Shown here: piece by piece, positions 8,533-16,795 of the stretch
How positions within the stretch are numbered: the first letter of the stretch is position 1
Layout: each line of letters starts with the position of its first letter
Assembly: GCF_001998865.1 (NCBI RefSeq)
Contig: NZ_CP019607.1
Location: 3,410,001 to 3,474,000 of the forward strand
DNA from: Tessaracoccus flavescens
Lineage (GTDB): Bacteria; Actinomycetota; Actinomycetes; Propionibacteriales; Propionibacteriaceae
DNA: 64,000 bases
Direction of reading: 5' to 3'
Program-made: the position numbers and the translations under genes
The notes under the pieces: model-generated
What the model saw: the letters and a program-made list of their open reading frames with translations, nothing else
What the model was told of the DNA's origin: nothing
The model's database searches: none

Positions 8533-9331
8533 CTATGCGTGCTCGTTGGGGGGCTGGTCGGGTTCTGCGCCAGGGTAGCCTTTGAGGTATCTGCGGTACA
8601 TGACGCGTCCGCCGAAGACGTCGCGGACCTGGGTGCCGATGACGTGGGCGAGTTCGGGGGCGCCGTGGCCGGTGAAGCCCCACCGGTTCTGGCCCTGGTC
8701 AGTCGGGACCTCGGAGGGCAAGCAGGTGTCGATGCGGTAGGCGCCGCGGACGATGCCGAGGGCGACTCCGAGGCAGTAGTGGGCGCGGTCTCGGACCCAG
8801 CCTGAGATCTTCCAGTGACCGCGGGTCTGGTCGTAGATCTGATCCGGGTTGGAGTCGGGAGTCGGGGCGCCAGCCTTTCTGGATCTTGACCATGATGAGC
8901 GGCTGGTTGATGGGCGGGCATGGGTCGGCGCGGTGGCGGGCGATGATGGCGGGCAGTGCGGCGAGTCCACGGGCGCCGGAGTCGTGGCCGCGGACCAGGT
9001 TGGTCAGGGGCTGTCCGTCGGCATGGAAGGCGTCGATGACGGCCTGTTCGACGATGAAGGCGGTGGTCTCGTCTTCGATGTCGGTGCGGAGGAACAGGAG
9101 TTCGACGGGGTGTCCGGTGGCTTCGATGTCGAGGATGGTGCGGAGTTTGGCGCGTTCGGATTCGGGGTCTTTGCCTGCGTCGCGGGTGTGTGCGTTGATC
9201 CGGTCCCCGATGCCTTTGCCGATGTAGAAGACGCGGCCGTTGCGGGGGTCCCTGAGTGCGTACACGTAGTAGCGCAGCACGACCGCGACCTCTCCGGGGA
9301 TGCGCAGGTCGTCGGTCAGGATCCCGAGCAT
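8533..9331 (-). pseudogene. GIY-YIG (LEM-3-like) nuclease gene, frameshifted by a 7-bp duplication
   Basis: The first 155 residues (from ATG 9331) hold a GIY-YIG core: RYYVYALRDPRNG, VFYIGKGIGDRI, then TAFIVEQAVIDAF and LTNLVRGHDS, as in LEM-3-like endonucleases. The frame then switches at about 8860; the continuation reads DQTRGHWKISGWVRD, AHYCLGVALGIVRGAYRI, QNRWGFTGHGAPE and ends at 8533. Removing one copy of the tandem 7-mer at 8851-8864 restores one open frame of about 263 residues. The C-terminal part with RGAYRI and RWGFTG resembles a small beta-rich domain often attached to such nucleases. As it stands only the N-terminal nuclease domain with a wrong tail could be made. Confidence 0.75.
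8851..8864. repeat. 7-bp tandem duplication that breaks the GIY-YIG gene
   Basis: The heptamer GGAGTCG occurs twice head to tail. It sits exactly where the coding frame of the flanking GIY-YIG gene changes, and deleting one unit rejoins both halves without a stop. This is the signature of replication slippage. Confidence 0.85.
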
Positions 9332-9396
9332 AGGCCTCCCGCGACCGTCATCCTGCGCATGAGTCGATCAGCCGCAGGAGCGCGAACCTCGGGCGA

Positions 9397-9921
9397 TCAC
9401 GACAGCGCGGGGCCACCTGGCGGTAGGTCGTGGATGAGGGCTGCGAGTTCCCGGTCGGGGCTGACGTGGCGTTTGAAGAGCGGCCCGCAGGGGACCCGGG
9501 AGAGCTTCAGCGACAGGCCGAGCAGATCGAGCGGCTCTGCTCTGTCGCGGTGGTGTTCGGCAAGGAACGCGAACTCGTTGAGTGATCCGACGAGGCTGCG
9601 GTTGGCGGTGGTGGCCAGGTTCGTGTGGCGGGCGGCGGCGACCTCTGCCGCGTTCACGTGTGGGGGTGTGTGGTGGGCATTGAGGAGCTCAGCGAGGTGG
9701 TCGGGGAACCGCTGGAGGAGGGTGCGGGCGGGGGCGAGGGGCATCAGCAGCGGGAGCAGGGTGCGTTCGTTGATCAGTAGCGCGATCTGGCGGGGGCGCC
9801 AGGGGAGGTAGGTGGCGTACCAGTCCCCGAGCAGGCTCGTCGAGGCTGGCGGGTCCGGGGTGGTCGGGCCGAGGCGTTGCAGCAGTTTCCGGGTTGCCCG
9901 CACAGTCGTCACCCGGCTCAT
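9397..9921 (-). CDS. DUF6933-like protein
   Basis: 174 residues from ATG 9921, chosen because homology-like text begins at VTTVRATRKLLQRLG; the frame is open further upstream but without recognisable content. Features: STSLLGDWYATYLPWRP, ALLINERTLLPLLMPLAPA, TANRSLVGSLNEFAFLAE and a CGPLFKRHVSPDRELAAL tail. These match my memory of the small DUF6933 family (RATKKLL...GDWYA...NERTLLP...MNEFAF). No activity is known to me. It is the only apparently intact gene between the five-gene cluster and the IS481 element. Confidence 0.65.
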   Translation of the reverse strand: MSRVTTVRATRKLLQRLGPTTPDPPASTSLLGDWYATYLPWRPRQIALLINERTLLPLLMPLAPARTLLQRFPDHLAELLNAHHTPPHVNAAEVAAARHTNLATTANRSLVGSLNEFAFLAEHHRDRAEPLDLLGLSLKLSRVPCGPLFKRHVSPDRELAALIHDLPPGGPALS

Positions 9922-10059
9922 TCTGCCTGACAGGTGGCAGTTGATCCAGCGTCCCTTGGGGCGCATCGGAGCCGTGCGGCACGCGCCGACGAACCGGTCG
10001 AGACCTAGATGTACTGACCACGGAGATTGAGTACGCGCGGCGGGTCTGCTGGACATAGG

Positions 10060-10123
10060 GGAAGACCTCTGAGTGAAGTGTGGGACTTACGACAGAACCC
10101 ATTTCACGAAACAGAGGTCTTCC
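10060..10123 (+). promoter_or_regulatory. Long hairpin abutting the IS481 transposase start codon
   Basis: GGAAGACCTCTG (10060-10071) pairs perfectly with CAGAGGTCTTCC (10112-10123), and inner GTGAA/TTCAC extends the stem. The 3' arm ends immediately before the ATG at 10124 and contains the only purine-rich stretch that could bind ribosomes. In a transcript entering from outside, the site would be sequestered, a known way for IS elements to limit transposase synthesis; the function here is inferred. Confidence 0.7.
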
Positions 10124-11113
10124 ATGCCCCACCGTAACGCCATACTCACCGAAACCGGACGTCTGCACCTGGCCCAGCTCGTCGTTGACCAGGGCTGGAC
10201 CCTGCGGCGAGCCGCGGAACGTTTCGGTGTCGCGGTCAACACCGCCCGCCGCTGGGCGCAGCGTTACCGCGAACAGGGCCTGGCCGGGATGGTCGACAAG
10301 TCCTCTCGCCCGAAGCATTGCCCGCATCAACTCTCGCAGCGCACCGAGCGTCGCATCGTCGGGTTGCGTGTAACCAAGCGCTGGGGCCCGGCCCGGATCG
10401 CCTACCACCTTCACCTGAACCCCTCGACGGTCCACAAGGTCATCAGGCGCTACGGCTGCCCACCCCTGCGATGGACCGATCCTGCTACCGGAGCCAGGAT
10501 CAAAACCTCACGCGCCGAGAAACGCCGCTACGAGCACGCCGCCCCCGGCGACCTGGTCCACGTCGACATCAAGAAACTCGGCCGGATCCCCGACGGCGGC
10601 GGCCACAAAGTGCTGGGCCGTGCCGCGGGTACCCGGAACAAGACCAGAACCGCCACGAACCGCCGGCCCGGGTATGCCTACATCCACAACGCCGTCGACG
10701 ACCACTCCCGCTTGGCCTACAGCGAAATCCTGACCGACGAGAAGAAGGAAACCGCCGCCGCGTTCTGGCAACGCGCCAACGCCTTCTTCAACGCCGCCGG
10801 GATCACCGTGACACGAGTCTTGACTGACAACGGCGCCTGCTACCGCTCCAACGCCTTCAAAAAGGCTCTCGGCGACGACATCACACACAAACGCACCCGC
10901 CCCTACCGACCCCAAACCAACGGCAAAGTCGAACGGTTCAACCGCATCATGCTCGAGGAATGGGCCTATGCCCAGCCCTACACCTCCGAAACCCAGCGAG
11001 TCGCCGCCTTCGACCAATGGCTGCACCATTACAATCACCACCGAGGCCACACCGCGCTCAAGGGACATCCCCCAGCCGCGCGCGTACCCAACCTATCCGG
11101 GGTGAACACCTAG
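10124..11113 (+). CDS. IS481-family transposase
   Basis: 329 residues from ATG 10124. The N-terminus has two helix-turn-helix segments (LRRAAERFGVAVNTARRW and an IAYHLHLNPSTVHKVIRRYG helix), followed by the DDE integrase core: VHVDIKKLG, LTDNGACY and NGKVERFNRIMLEEW give the D, D and E. The ending NHHRGHTALKGHPPAARV is typical of IS481. The gene is intact, so the element may be active. Clear terminal inverted repeats could not be fixed by eye; the left end is probably near 10079 and the right end near the stop. It lies 12 bp ahead of the next gene. Confidence 0.9.
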   Translation: MPHRNAILTETGRLHLAQLVVDQGWTLRRAAERFGVAVNTARRWAQRYREQGLAGMVDKSSRPKHCPHQLSQRTERRIVGLRVTKRWGPARIAYHLHLNPSTVHKVIRRYGCPPLRWTDPATGARIKTSRAEKRRYEHAAPGDLVHVDIKKLGRIPDGGGHKVLGRAAGTRNKTRTATNRRPGYAYIHNAVDDHSRLAYSEILTDEKKETAAAFWQRANAFFNAAGITVTRVLTDNGACYRSNAFKKALGDDITHKRTRPYRPQTNGKVERFNRIMLEEWAYAQPYTSETQRVAAFDQWLHHYNHHRGHTALKGHPPAARVPNLSGVNT

Positions 11114-11124
11114 ACTTCGGCGGC

Positions 11125-12210
11125 ATGAGGATCACAGGACGAGGCCTGACTGCCGCCACAGTGCTCAGCGCGTTGATTCTTGCGGGCTGCGGTGGGCCCA
11201 GCGACGAGGTGGGGGAGCAGACCCCGGCGGCGACCGCGGAGGCCACGCCCAGCCAGGTGAGTGCCGATCCCTCATCGCCGAGTGCCCCCGCCGAACCTGC
11301 GGCGTCACCTTCGGCATCGGAGTCGCAGGCCGGGCCGGTCGAGCAGGATCCCGAACTCGCGTCTCTCCTTGCGGGCCTGATCATCGGCGACGTTCCGCCC
11401 GTCTCGCTCAAGGCCACCGCGAACGTCGGTGCCGTCTGTGGGTTCGACGGTGGCGGCTGCTACCTGCCCGACGAGAAGACCATCTACCTCTCCGACGAGA
11501 CCACGCAGTTCCAACGCCCCGAGCTCTTGGCGCACGAGTACCTCCACTACCGGTGGGAAACCGAGGGGCTCGACGACGATGCCGAACTCGCGGCCGCGCT
11601 CGAGAAGGCGTTCAGCGACAAGGAGGGCCTCGGATCGCTCGTGCCGTCGTGGCAGGAGGAGTACCTCCAACCCGACGGATCGGTTCTTCCTACCGAGCTC
11701 TTCTCCTACTCGTGCACGGGTCAGCGACCCGACCAGCAGGAGGCGATCATCGCCGAGCGGTGCGCCGAGTACCTCAAGGTCGAGGCCCTCCCCGTCAACC
11801 AGAAGCTCACCACGACTGCGCTGACCGACGAGATCGCCCGCCAGCGCGAGGAGGCCGGGCTGCCGGAGCTCGAACTCAACCCGCAGGCGGCCGCCGCATC
11901 AGAGGCCCGCGCCGAGCTGTTCACCCCACAGTCCCAGGTTCCGCTCAGCGAGTACCCCGAAAGCGTCACCGAACACCTCGAGGCAGGCTGCGCCCCCGCG
12001 ACCTACTCGGCCCAGCTCCTCCGCCCCTACGACCTGGACGACATGGTGACGCACGCGGACGAGCTGCTCAAGGGAGCGCTGCTCTCCGACGGGGCGAAGG
12101 GCGTGGGTGTCGCCATCAAGGAGTTCGACTACATCGACGCCAGGAAGCTCTTCGGCGAGCGCACCATCACAGTGAACGCCACGCTCGTCGTGACCACCGT
12201 CTGCACGTAG
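11125..12210 (+). CDS. Secreted lipoprotein with HExxH metallopeptidase motif
   Basis: 361 residues from ATG 11125. A signal peptide ends in the lipobox LAGC (C21), followed by about 50 residues of Ala/Pro/Ser/Thr linker, then a domain with a Cys pair (VCGFDGGGCYLP) and LLAHEYLHYRW, where HEYLH is the zinc HExxH motif. A downstream CAEYLKVEAL segment could give the third ligand. Likely a membrane-anchored extracellular zinc peptidase; no named family recognised. Only 12 bp separate it from the IS481 stop, so its native promoter has been displaced or lies inside the element. Confidence 0.75.
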   Translation: MRITGRGLTAATVLSALILAGCGGPSDEVGEQTPAATAEATPSQVSADPSSPSAPAEPAASPSASESQAGPVEQDPELASLLAGLIIGDVPPVSLKATANVGAVCGFDGGGCYLPDEKTIYLSDETTQFQRPELLAHEYLHYRWETEGLDDDAELAAALEKAFSDKEGLGSLVPSWQEEYLQPDGSVLPTELFSYSCTGQRPDQQEAIIAERCAEYLKVEALPVNQKLTTTALTDEIARQREEAGLPELELNPQAAAASEARAELFTPQSQVPLSEYPESVTEHLEAGCAPATYSAQLLRPYDLDDMVTHADELLKGALLSDGAKGVGVAIKEFDYIDARKLFGERTITVNATLVVTTVCT

Positions 12211-12401
12211 CAGCGGCCGACCGGCGGAGCTGCGCGTCAACCGCCCGGGCATCCCCGGTCACACCCGGACTTTTCACGGCGGCGACGGGGTCTGAAGGGA
12301 CGTCCCCGAGCTGAAGCCAGCAGGACCCGTTGCGCTGCCGCGCCCTGGCGCTCCGGTAGGGACGCGCTGGGCAGCCATGCCCCCGGGCAAGGGGGTCGAA
12401 G

Positions 12402-13439
12402 TCAGGCGACCTGAAGGCGCGGAGGGGCGATCGAGTCGCGGACCACGACCGGCATCTCCAGCAGTTCCCGGTCGCGCGGGCGCAGGCCAAGGATCATCTC
12501 GACGGCGCGGCGACCCATCTCCTCGTAGGGCAGGTGGGCCGTCGTGAGTCCCGGACGGTGGTAGGCGGCGAGCACCTCGTCGTCGAACGAGGCGACCGAC
12601 ACGTCGTCGGGCACCCGCAGGCCCAGCTCGGACAGCGCCTGGTACATGCCGAAAGCCACCTCGTCGTTGCCTGCGATCAGCGCCGTCAGGTCGGGGTGGG
12701 CTGTCATGATCTCGATCGTCGAGTCGTAGCCGACCGTCGAGTCCCAGGCGGTCACCGGCTCGAAGACGGCGTCGACGTCGCCCTCGGCGAAGGCCTTCTC
12801 GATCCCCTCGAAGCGGTGCTCGATCGTCGCCGAGTAGCTGAGGTCGCCGTACGCGGGGAGCAGCCGTCCGACCATGCCGATGCGACGGTGCCCGGCGTCG
12901 ACCAGCAGCCTCGCCATCGCGTAGCCGCCCTCGAACTCGTCGGGGAGCAGCCCGTCGTGCCCCTGGGGCGTGACGCCGTTGGCCAGGATGAACGCGACGT
13001 TGCCGGGAACCGTTGGCACCTCCAGTTGGCGGGCGCGCATGAGCCCGAGCACGATCCCGTCGACCCGGCGATCGAGCATCAGGTCCACGGCGTCGCGCAG
13101 CTCGCCGTCGTTCCCGCTTCCCTCAGCGATCAGCATTGTGAGGCCGTGCTCCTTGGCGGCGTCGAGGGCGCCGCGGATCATGCCCGAGGCGTGGCGGGTC
13201 AGGATCACGTCGTCGGAGATGAAGCCGATGGTGCTCGTCTTCCCCAGACGCAGGCTCTGCGCGGCCGGATTCGGCCGGTAGCCGAGCTCCTCGGCGGCGG
13301 AACGGACCCGCTCGGCCGCCTCGGCCGACAGCCTGGAGCCAGGCCGGTCGTTGAGGATCATGCTCACCGCACTCTTGGACATCCCCGAGCGCGCCGCGAC
13401 GTCGGCCAGCGTGACTCGGCGGTTGGAATCCTTGCCCAT
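12402..13439 (-). CDS. LacI-family transcriptional repressor of the fructan/sucrose operon
   Basis: 345 residues from ATG 13439. The N-terminal helix-turn-helix reads VTLADVAARSGMSKSAVSMILN, followed by a hinge helix (NPAAQSLRLGKTSTIGFI) and a periplasmic-binding-protein-like effector domain ending with DDVSVASFDD and EMGRRAVEMILG. It is divergent from a sugar ABC operon with a GH32 enzyme, and two LacI-style palindromes lie in the shared 153-bp spacer, so it most likely represses both itself and the operon until an imported fructoside or derivative binds. The length is normal for the family. Confidence 0.93.
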   Translation of the reverse strand: MGKDSNRRVTLADVAARSGMSKSAVSMILNDRPGSRLSAEAAERVRSAAEELGYRPNPAAQSLRLGKTSTIGFISDDVILTRHASGMIRGALDAAKEHGLTMLIAEGSGNDGELRDAVDLMLDRRVDGIVLGLMRARQLEVPTVPGNVAFILANGVTPQGHDGLLPDEFEGGYAMARLLVDAGHRRIGMVGRLLPAYGDLSYSATIEHRFEGIEKAFAEGDVDAVFEPVTAWDSTVGYDSTIEIMTAHPDLTALIAGNDEVAFGMYQALSELGLRVPDDVSVASFDDEVLAAYHRPGLTTAHLPYEEMGRRAVEMILGLRPRDRELLEMPVVVRDSIAPPRLQVA

Positions 13440-13472
13440 GGGGGCAACCCTAGTGGACCGTTCAGTGTCGCG

Positions 13473-13488
13473 GCTGAATTGATTCAGC
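13473..13488. promoter_or_regulatory. LacI-type operator O1
   Basis: GCTGAATTGATTCAGC is a perfect inverted repeat of 7-bp arms around a 2-bp centre, the geometry of LacI-family operators. It lies 33 bp upstream of the lacI-type start, so it is suited to autoregulation. Confidence 0.8.
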
Positions 13489-13530
13489 AGAAAGCTAGCG
13501 TGTCGTCGGATGGGTTGATACGTTGTGCGT

Positions 13531-13546
13531 GCTGAATCCATTTAGC
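13531..13546. promoter_or_regulatory. LacI-type operator O2
   Basis: GCTGAATCCATTTAGC is the same palindrome with one arm mismatch, 58 bp centre to centre from O1 and 46 bp before the binding-protein start. A possible -35 (TTGATA, 13515-13520) sits just upstream, so repressor here would block the operon promoter. Confidence 0.8.
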
Positions 13547-13592
13547 AGGGGTCGATGCGACTCGATCCCGCTGAGGAAGAAGGAACAACAAC

Positions 13593-14975
13593 GTGGTTGA
13601 TCTATCCCGTAGAGCAGTCGTCGCCCTCCTGGGCGCCGGTCTCGCAGGCACCGCCATCTCGTGGCCCCGGCTCACCGGGCGCGACATCCCGGGCAGGGGA
13701 GACGATGCGCTGACCGTCGCCCTGTTCGGCACCCAGCAGGACGCGGTCGCGCGCCAGGCCCTCGTCGACGGCTTCCAGCGCAAGCACCCCGACGTCGCCG
13801 TGCGGATCGTCCCGATCCAGGGCCAGGACTGGGGCGAGTACTTCGCCAAGATCCTGACCATGATCGCGGCGGGCACCCCGCCGGACGTGGTGACGGTCGC
13901 GACCGAGGGCACCCAGCTCTTCGCCTCCAGGCTCGCGCATCCGATCGACGAGTACGTCCAGCGCGACGCCGCCGAGATGCAGGAGTACTTCGACGACGTG
14001 CACCCGGCACTCATCGAGTCGTTCATGTACAAGGGCAGCCTCTTCCAGATGCCCGACAACTTCAACGCCGCCAACGTGTTCTACAACACCGGTGCGCTCG
14101 AGCGCTCCGGCATGGAACGGCCACGCGACGACTGGTCGGTCGACGACTTCTTCGCGCTGTCCAGGGCGATGAAGTCGGGCTCTGAGGGCCGCTTCCTTCC
14201 GTACTTCTGGACCAACCGCCTCTGGGGAGGCGTCGTCCCGTGGCTCTACATCAACAACACGAGCTTCCTCACTGAGGAGAAGGCAAGCGGCGGTGACTGG
14301 TTCTGGAGCCGGTTCTACCCCGATCAGGAGCCCCGCGGCGGGGGCTTCCTCTGGGAGCACGCCGACGCGCTCAACGACCGGACCGTCGAGAGCTTCGCGG
14401 TGCTGCAGCGGATGGTCGCCGAGGGCCTCGCGGCCAACCCCGCCCAGGGCGGAGGCAACGAACTCGTCGCGCTCTTCTCCTCCGGCCAGGTCGGCATGAC
14501 GCCGGCAGGCGGGTTCTGGGTGCAGGGCCTGAGCGAGGCGGGCGTGGCCAACGACGACTACGACGTCATCTTCTTCCCGAAGATGGCGAGCCAGCGCCAC
14601 CAGTTCGGCGCAGGCGGCTACGCGATCATGGAGACCTCCAAGCGCAAGGACGAGGCCTGGGAATGGCTGAAGTACTGCGTCTCGTACGAGGGCATGTCCA
14701 TCGCCCACACGAAGCCAGACTCGTCGATCCCGCGCCGCTCGCTCAACACCGAGCTGTACGGCGCCGGGCTCGGCCCCGCGCACTGGGAGGTGTTCTACGA
14801 CACGCTCGACAAGTTCCCGGACACCGCCCCGATGCCCGCGCCGCCGCAGCAGGCGGCCGTCGAGTCCGCGCTGACCAAGAACGTGGTCGGCGCCATCACC
14901 AACGGCCCCGGCGGAGTCCGCCGAGGCCTCGAGATCATGCAACGTGACCTCGAGATCGCCCTGGGAGGACGCTGA
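13593..14975 (+). CDS. ABC sugar transporter, solute-binding protein (family 1)
   Basis: 460 residues from GTG 13593 after GAGGAAGAAGG. The N-terminus SRRAVVALLGAGLAG has a twin-arginine followed by a hydrophobic stretch, suggesting Tat export; no lipobox cysteine is seen. The body fits the MalE-like fold: ALTVALFGTQ, a GTPPDVVTVATEG segment and a GSGGYAIM-type late motif (GAGGYAIMETSKRKDEAW). It captures a sugar outside the membrane and delivers it to the two permeases that follow. The first gene of the LacI-controlled operon; with GH32 downstream the ligand is probably sucrose or short fructans. Confidence 0.9.
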   Translation: MVDLSRRAVVALLGAGLAGTAISWPRLTGRDIPGRGDDALTVALFGTQQDAVARQALVDGFQRKHPDVAVRIVPIQGQDWGEYFAKILTMIAAGTPPDVVTVATEGTQLFASRLAHPIDEYVQRDAAEMQEYFDDVHPALIESFMYKGSLFQMPDNFNAANVFYNTGALERSGMERPRDDWSVDDFFALSRAMKSGSEGRFLPYFWTNRLWGGVVPWLYINNTSFLTEEKASGGDWFWSRFYPDQEPRGGGFLWEHADALNDRTVESFAVLQRMVAEGLAANPAQGGGNELVALFSSGQVGMTPAGGFWVQGLSEAGVANDDYDVIFFPKMASQRHQFGAGGYAIMETSKRKDEAWEWLKYCVSYEGMSIAHTKPDSSIPRRSLNTELYGAGLGPAHWEVFYDTLDKFPDTAPMPAPPQQAAVESALTKNVVGAITNGPGGVRRGLEIMQRDLEIALGGR

Positions 14976-15916
14976 TGTCCACGACACCGACCGCCTCGCC
15001 CAAGCTGGCCGAGCCCAACCCCGAGACCGACGTGCGGCCCGGACGGCGCAAGCCCCGGCTGCTGATCACCCTGTTCCTCGCGCCGACCCTGATCGGGCTC
15101 GGGCTGTTCACCCTCGTGCCGATCATCGCCTCGGTGGTGCTCGCGTTCTTCCGCTGGGACATCATCACCGCACCCGAATTCGTCGGCCTCGACAACTTCG
15201 CAAGGCTGGCCTCCAGTCCGACGGTGCGGGTCTCGTTCCTCAACACCATCGGCTTCGTCGCGACCGCCGTCATCGTGCAGCTCGCCGTCGCCCTGCTGCT
15301 CGCGATCCTCGTCCAGTCGCGGATGCCCACCTGGCTGCGCACCTTCTTCAGGTCGACGCTGTTCTTCCCGCTGATCCTCTCGGCCGCGTCCGTCTCGCTG
15401 ATCATGGCCTACCTGTTCAATCAGGAGTTCGGCCTCGTCAATGAGGTCCTCGGTTGGCTCGGCATCGCGAAGGTCGGCTGGCTGACCACCGGCTTCGGCG
15501 CGAAGATCGTGGTGCTGCTCGTCTACGTGTGGCAGAACTTCGGCTTCACCTTCCTGCTGTTCATCGGCGGCATCGCCGCGATCCCCAAGGAGGTCTACGA
15601 GGCCGCCTCCATCGACGGCGCCACCGGCTGGAAGCAGTTCTGGCAGCTGACCCTCCCGCTGATCAGCCCCACCATGTTGGTCGCCTCCGTGATGGCGATC
15701 ATCAACGCGCTGCAGATTTTCGACCAGCCGTGGGTGCTCACCCGCGGCGGGCCCGGAGACGAGACCCGCACCGCAGTCATGGTGATCTACGAGTCGGCCT
15801 TCCGGCAGCTCGACTTCGGTGGGGCCTCGGCCGTCGGCGTGGTGCTGACGCTGCTGATCATGCTCGTCACCGCCATCCAGTTCCAGCTCAGCAAGCGATT
15901 CGTCTTCTACGGGTGA
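14975..15916 (+). CDS. ABC sugar transporter permease (MalF-like)
   Basis: 313 residues with six predicted membrane segments. The cytoplasmic EAA loop reads EVYEAASIDGATGWKQFWQLTLPLI, the contact point for the ATPase. Its ATG shares one base with the stop of the binding protein (TGATG), so translation is coupled. Partner of the next permease in a heterodimeric sugar channel. No ATPase gene is present in the operon, which is common where one MsmK-type ATPase serves several importers. Confidence 0.92.
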   Translation: MSTTPTASPKLAEPNPETDVRPGRRKPRLLITLFLAPTLIGLGLFTLVPIIASVVLAFFRWDIITAPEFVGLDNFARLASSPTVRVSFLNTIGFVATAVIVQLAVALLLAILVQSRMPTWLRTFFRSTLFFPLILSAASVSLIMAYLFNQEFGLVNEVLGWLGIAKVGWLTTGFGAKIVVLLVYVWQNFGFTFLLFIGGIAAIPKEVYEAASIDGATGWKQFWQLTLPLISPTMLVASVMAIINALQIFDQPWVLTRGGPGDETRTAVMVIYESAFRQLDFGGASAVGVVLTLLIMLVTAIQFQLSKRFVFYG

Positions 15917-15924
15917 GGTGAGAG

Positions 15925-16758
15925 ATGTCCACACAAGCAGTTGAAACCCGCCGACCCCTCCAGGGGATCGGAACCGTCGCCAAGTACGTCATCCTGGCGT
16001 TGGCAACCTTCGTGACGCTCGGCCCGGTCGTCTGGACCCTGATCACCGCGCTCACCCCGACCGATCCGGTCACCAATGTCACCAGCGTCGGCGGCTCCGC
16101 CTTCGCCGACGTCTTCGCCAAGATCCCCGTGTGGCTCTATGTCTGGAACAGCGCACTCGTCACGCTGCTCGTCGCTCTCGGCCAGATGCTCAGCGCCGCG
16201 ATGGCCGGCTACGTGTTCGCCCGGTTCGACTTCCGCGGCAAGAAGCTCCTCTTCGGCACGATTCTCGCCACGATGATGGTGCCGATGCAGGTCACCATCG
16301 TCCCGGTTTTCATGCTGATCCGCGGCATGGGCCTTGCCGACACGCTGCTCGCGCTGATCGTCCCTGCCCTCCCGACGGCGTTCGGCACCTTCCTGATGCG
16401 CCAGTTCTTCATGGGGCTTCCCGCCGAGCTCGGCGAGGCGGCGGAGATCGACGGTGCGGGCCCCTGGCGCGTGTTCTTCAGCGTCTACCTGCCCTTGGCG
16501 ACGCCCGGTCTGGCGATCGTCGGGATCCTCGCATTCAACTACCACTGGAACGAGTTCTTCCGTCCCCTGATCATGACGATCAGCGAGCAGAACTTCACCC
16601 TCCCGCTCGGCCTCGTCACGCTGCAGGGCAACCTCGGAACGGGCAGCATCTCGACGGTGCTCGCCGGCGTGATCATCTCGATGATCCCCGCCCTGCTCGT
16701 CTTCGTGTTCGGCCAGAAGCCGCTGCGCGAGGGCCTCACCGCCGGCGCAGGCAAGTAG
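15925..16758 (+). CDS. ABC sugar transporter permease (MalG-like)
   Basis: 277 residues starting 9 bp after the first permease, with GAGGTGAG as ribosome site. Six membrane segments; EAA loop ELGEAAEIDGAGPWRVFF; the C-terminus GQKPLREGLTAGAGK is typical of MalG-type subunits. It completes the transmembrane pore of the LacI-controlled importer. Confidence 0.92.
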   Translation: MSTQAVETRRPLQGIGTVAKYVILALATFVTLGPVVWTLITALTPTDPVTNVTSVGGSAFADVFAKIPVWLYVWNSALVTLLVALGQMLSAAMAGYVFARFDFRGKKLLFGTILATMMVPMQVTIVPVFMLIRGMGLADTLLALIVPALPTAFGTFLMRQFFMGLPAELGEAAEIDGAGPWRVFFSVYLPLATPGLAIVGILAFNYHWNEFFRPLIMTISEQNFTLPLGLVTLQGNLGTGSISTVLAGVIISMIPALLVFVFGQKPLREGLTAGAGK

Positions 16759-16795
16759 CCACCGCGCCCTCACCGACCCGCCCCGAGAAAGAGCC

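Noticed and set aside
13602..14987. 461-codon open frame opposite the sugar-binding protein
   Set aside because: Mirror of a well-supported gene; composition (Val, Gly, Glu, Arg) is that of reverse-complement GC-rich codons.
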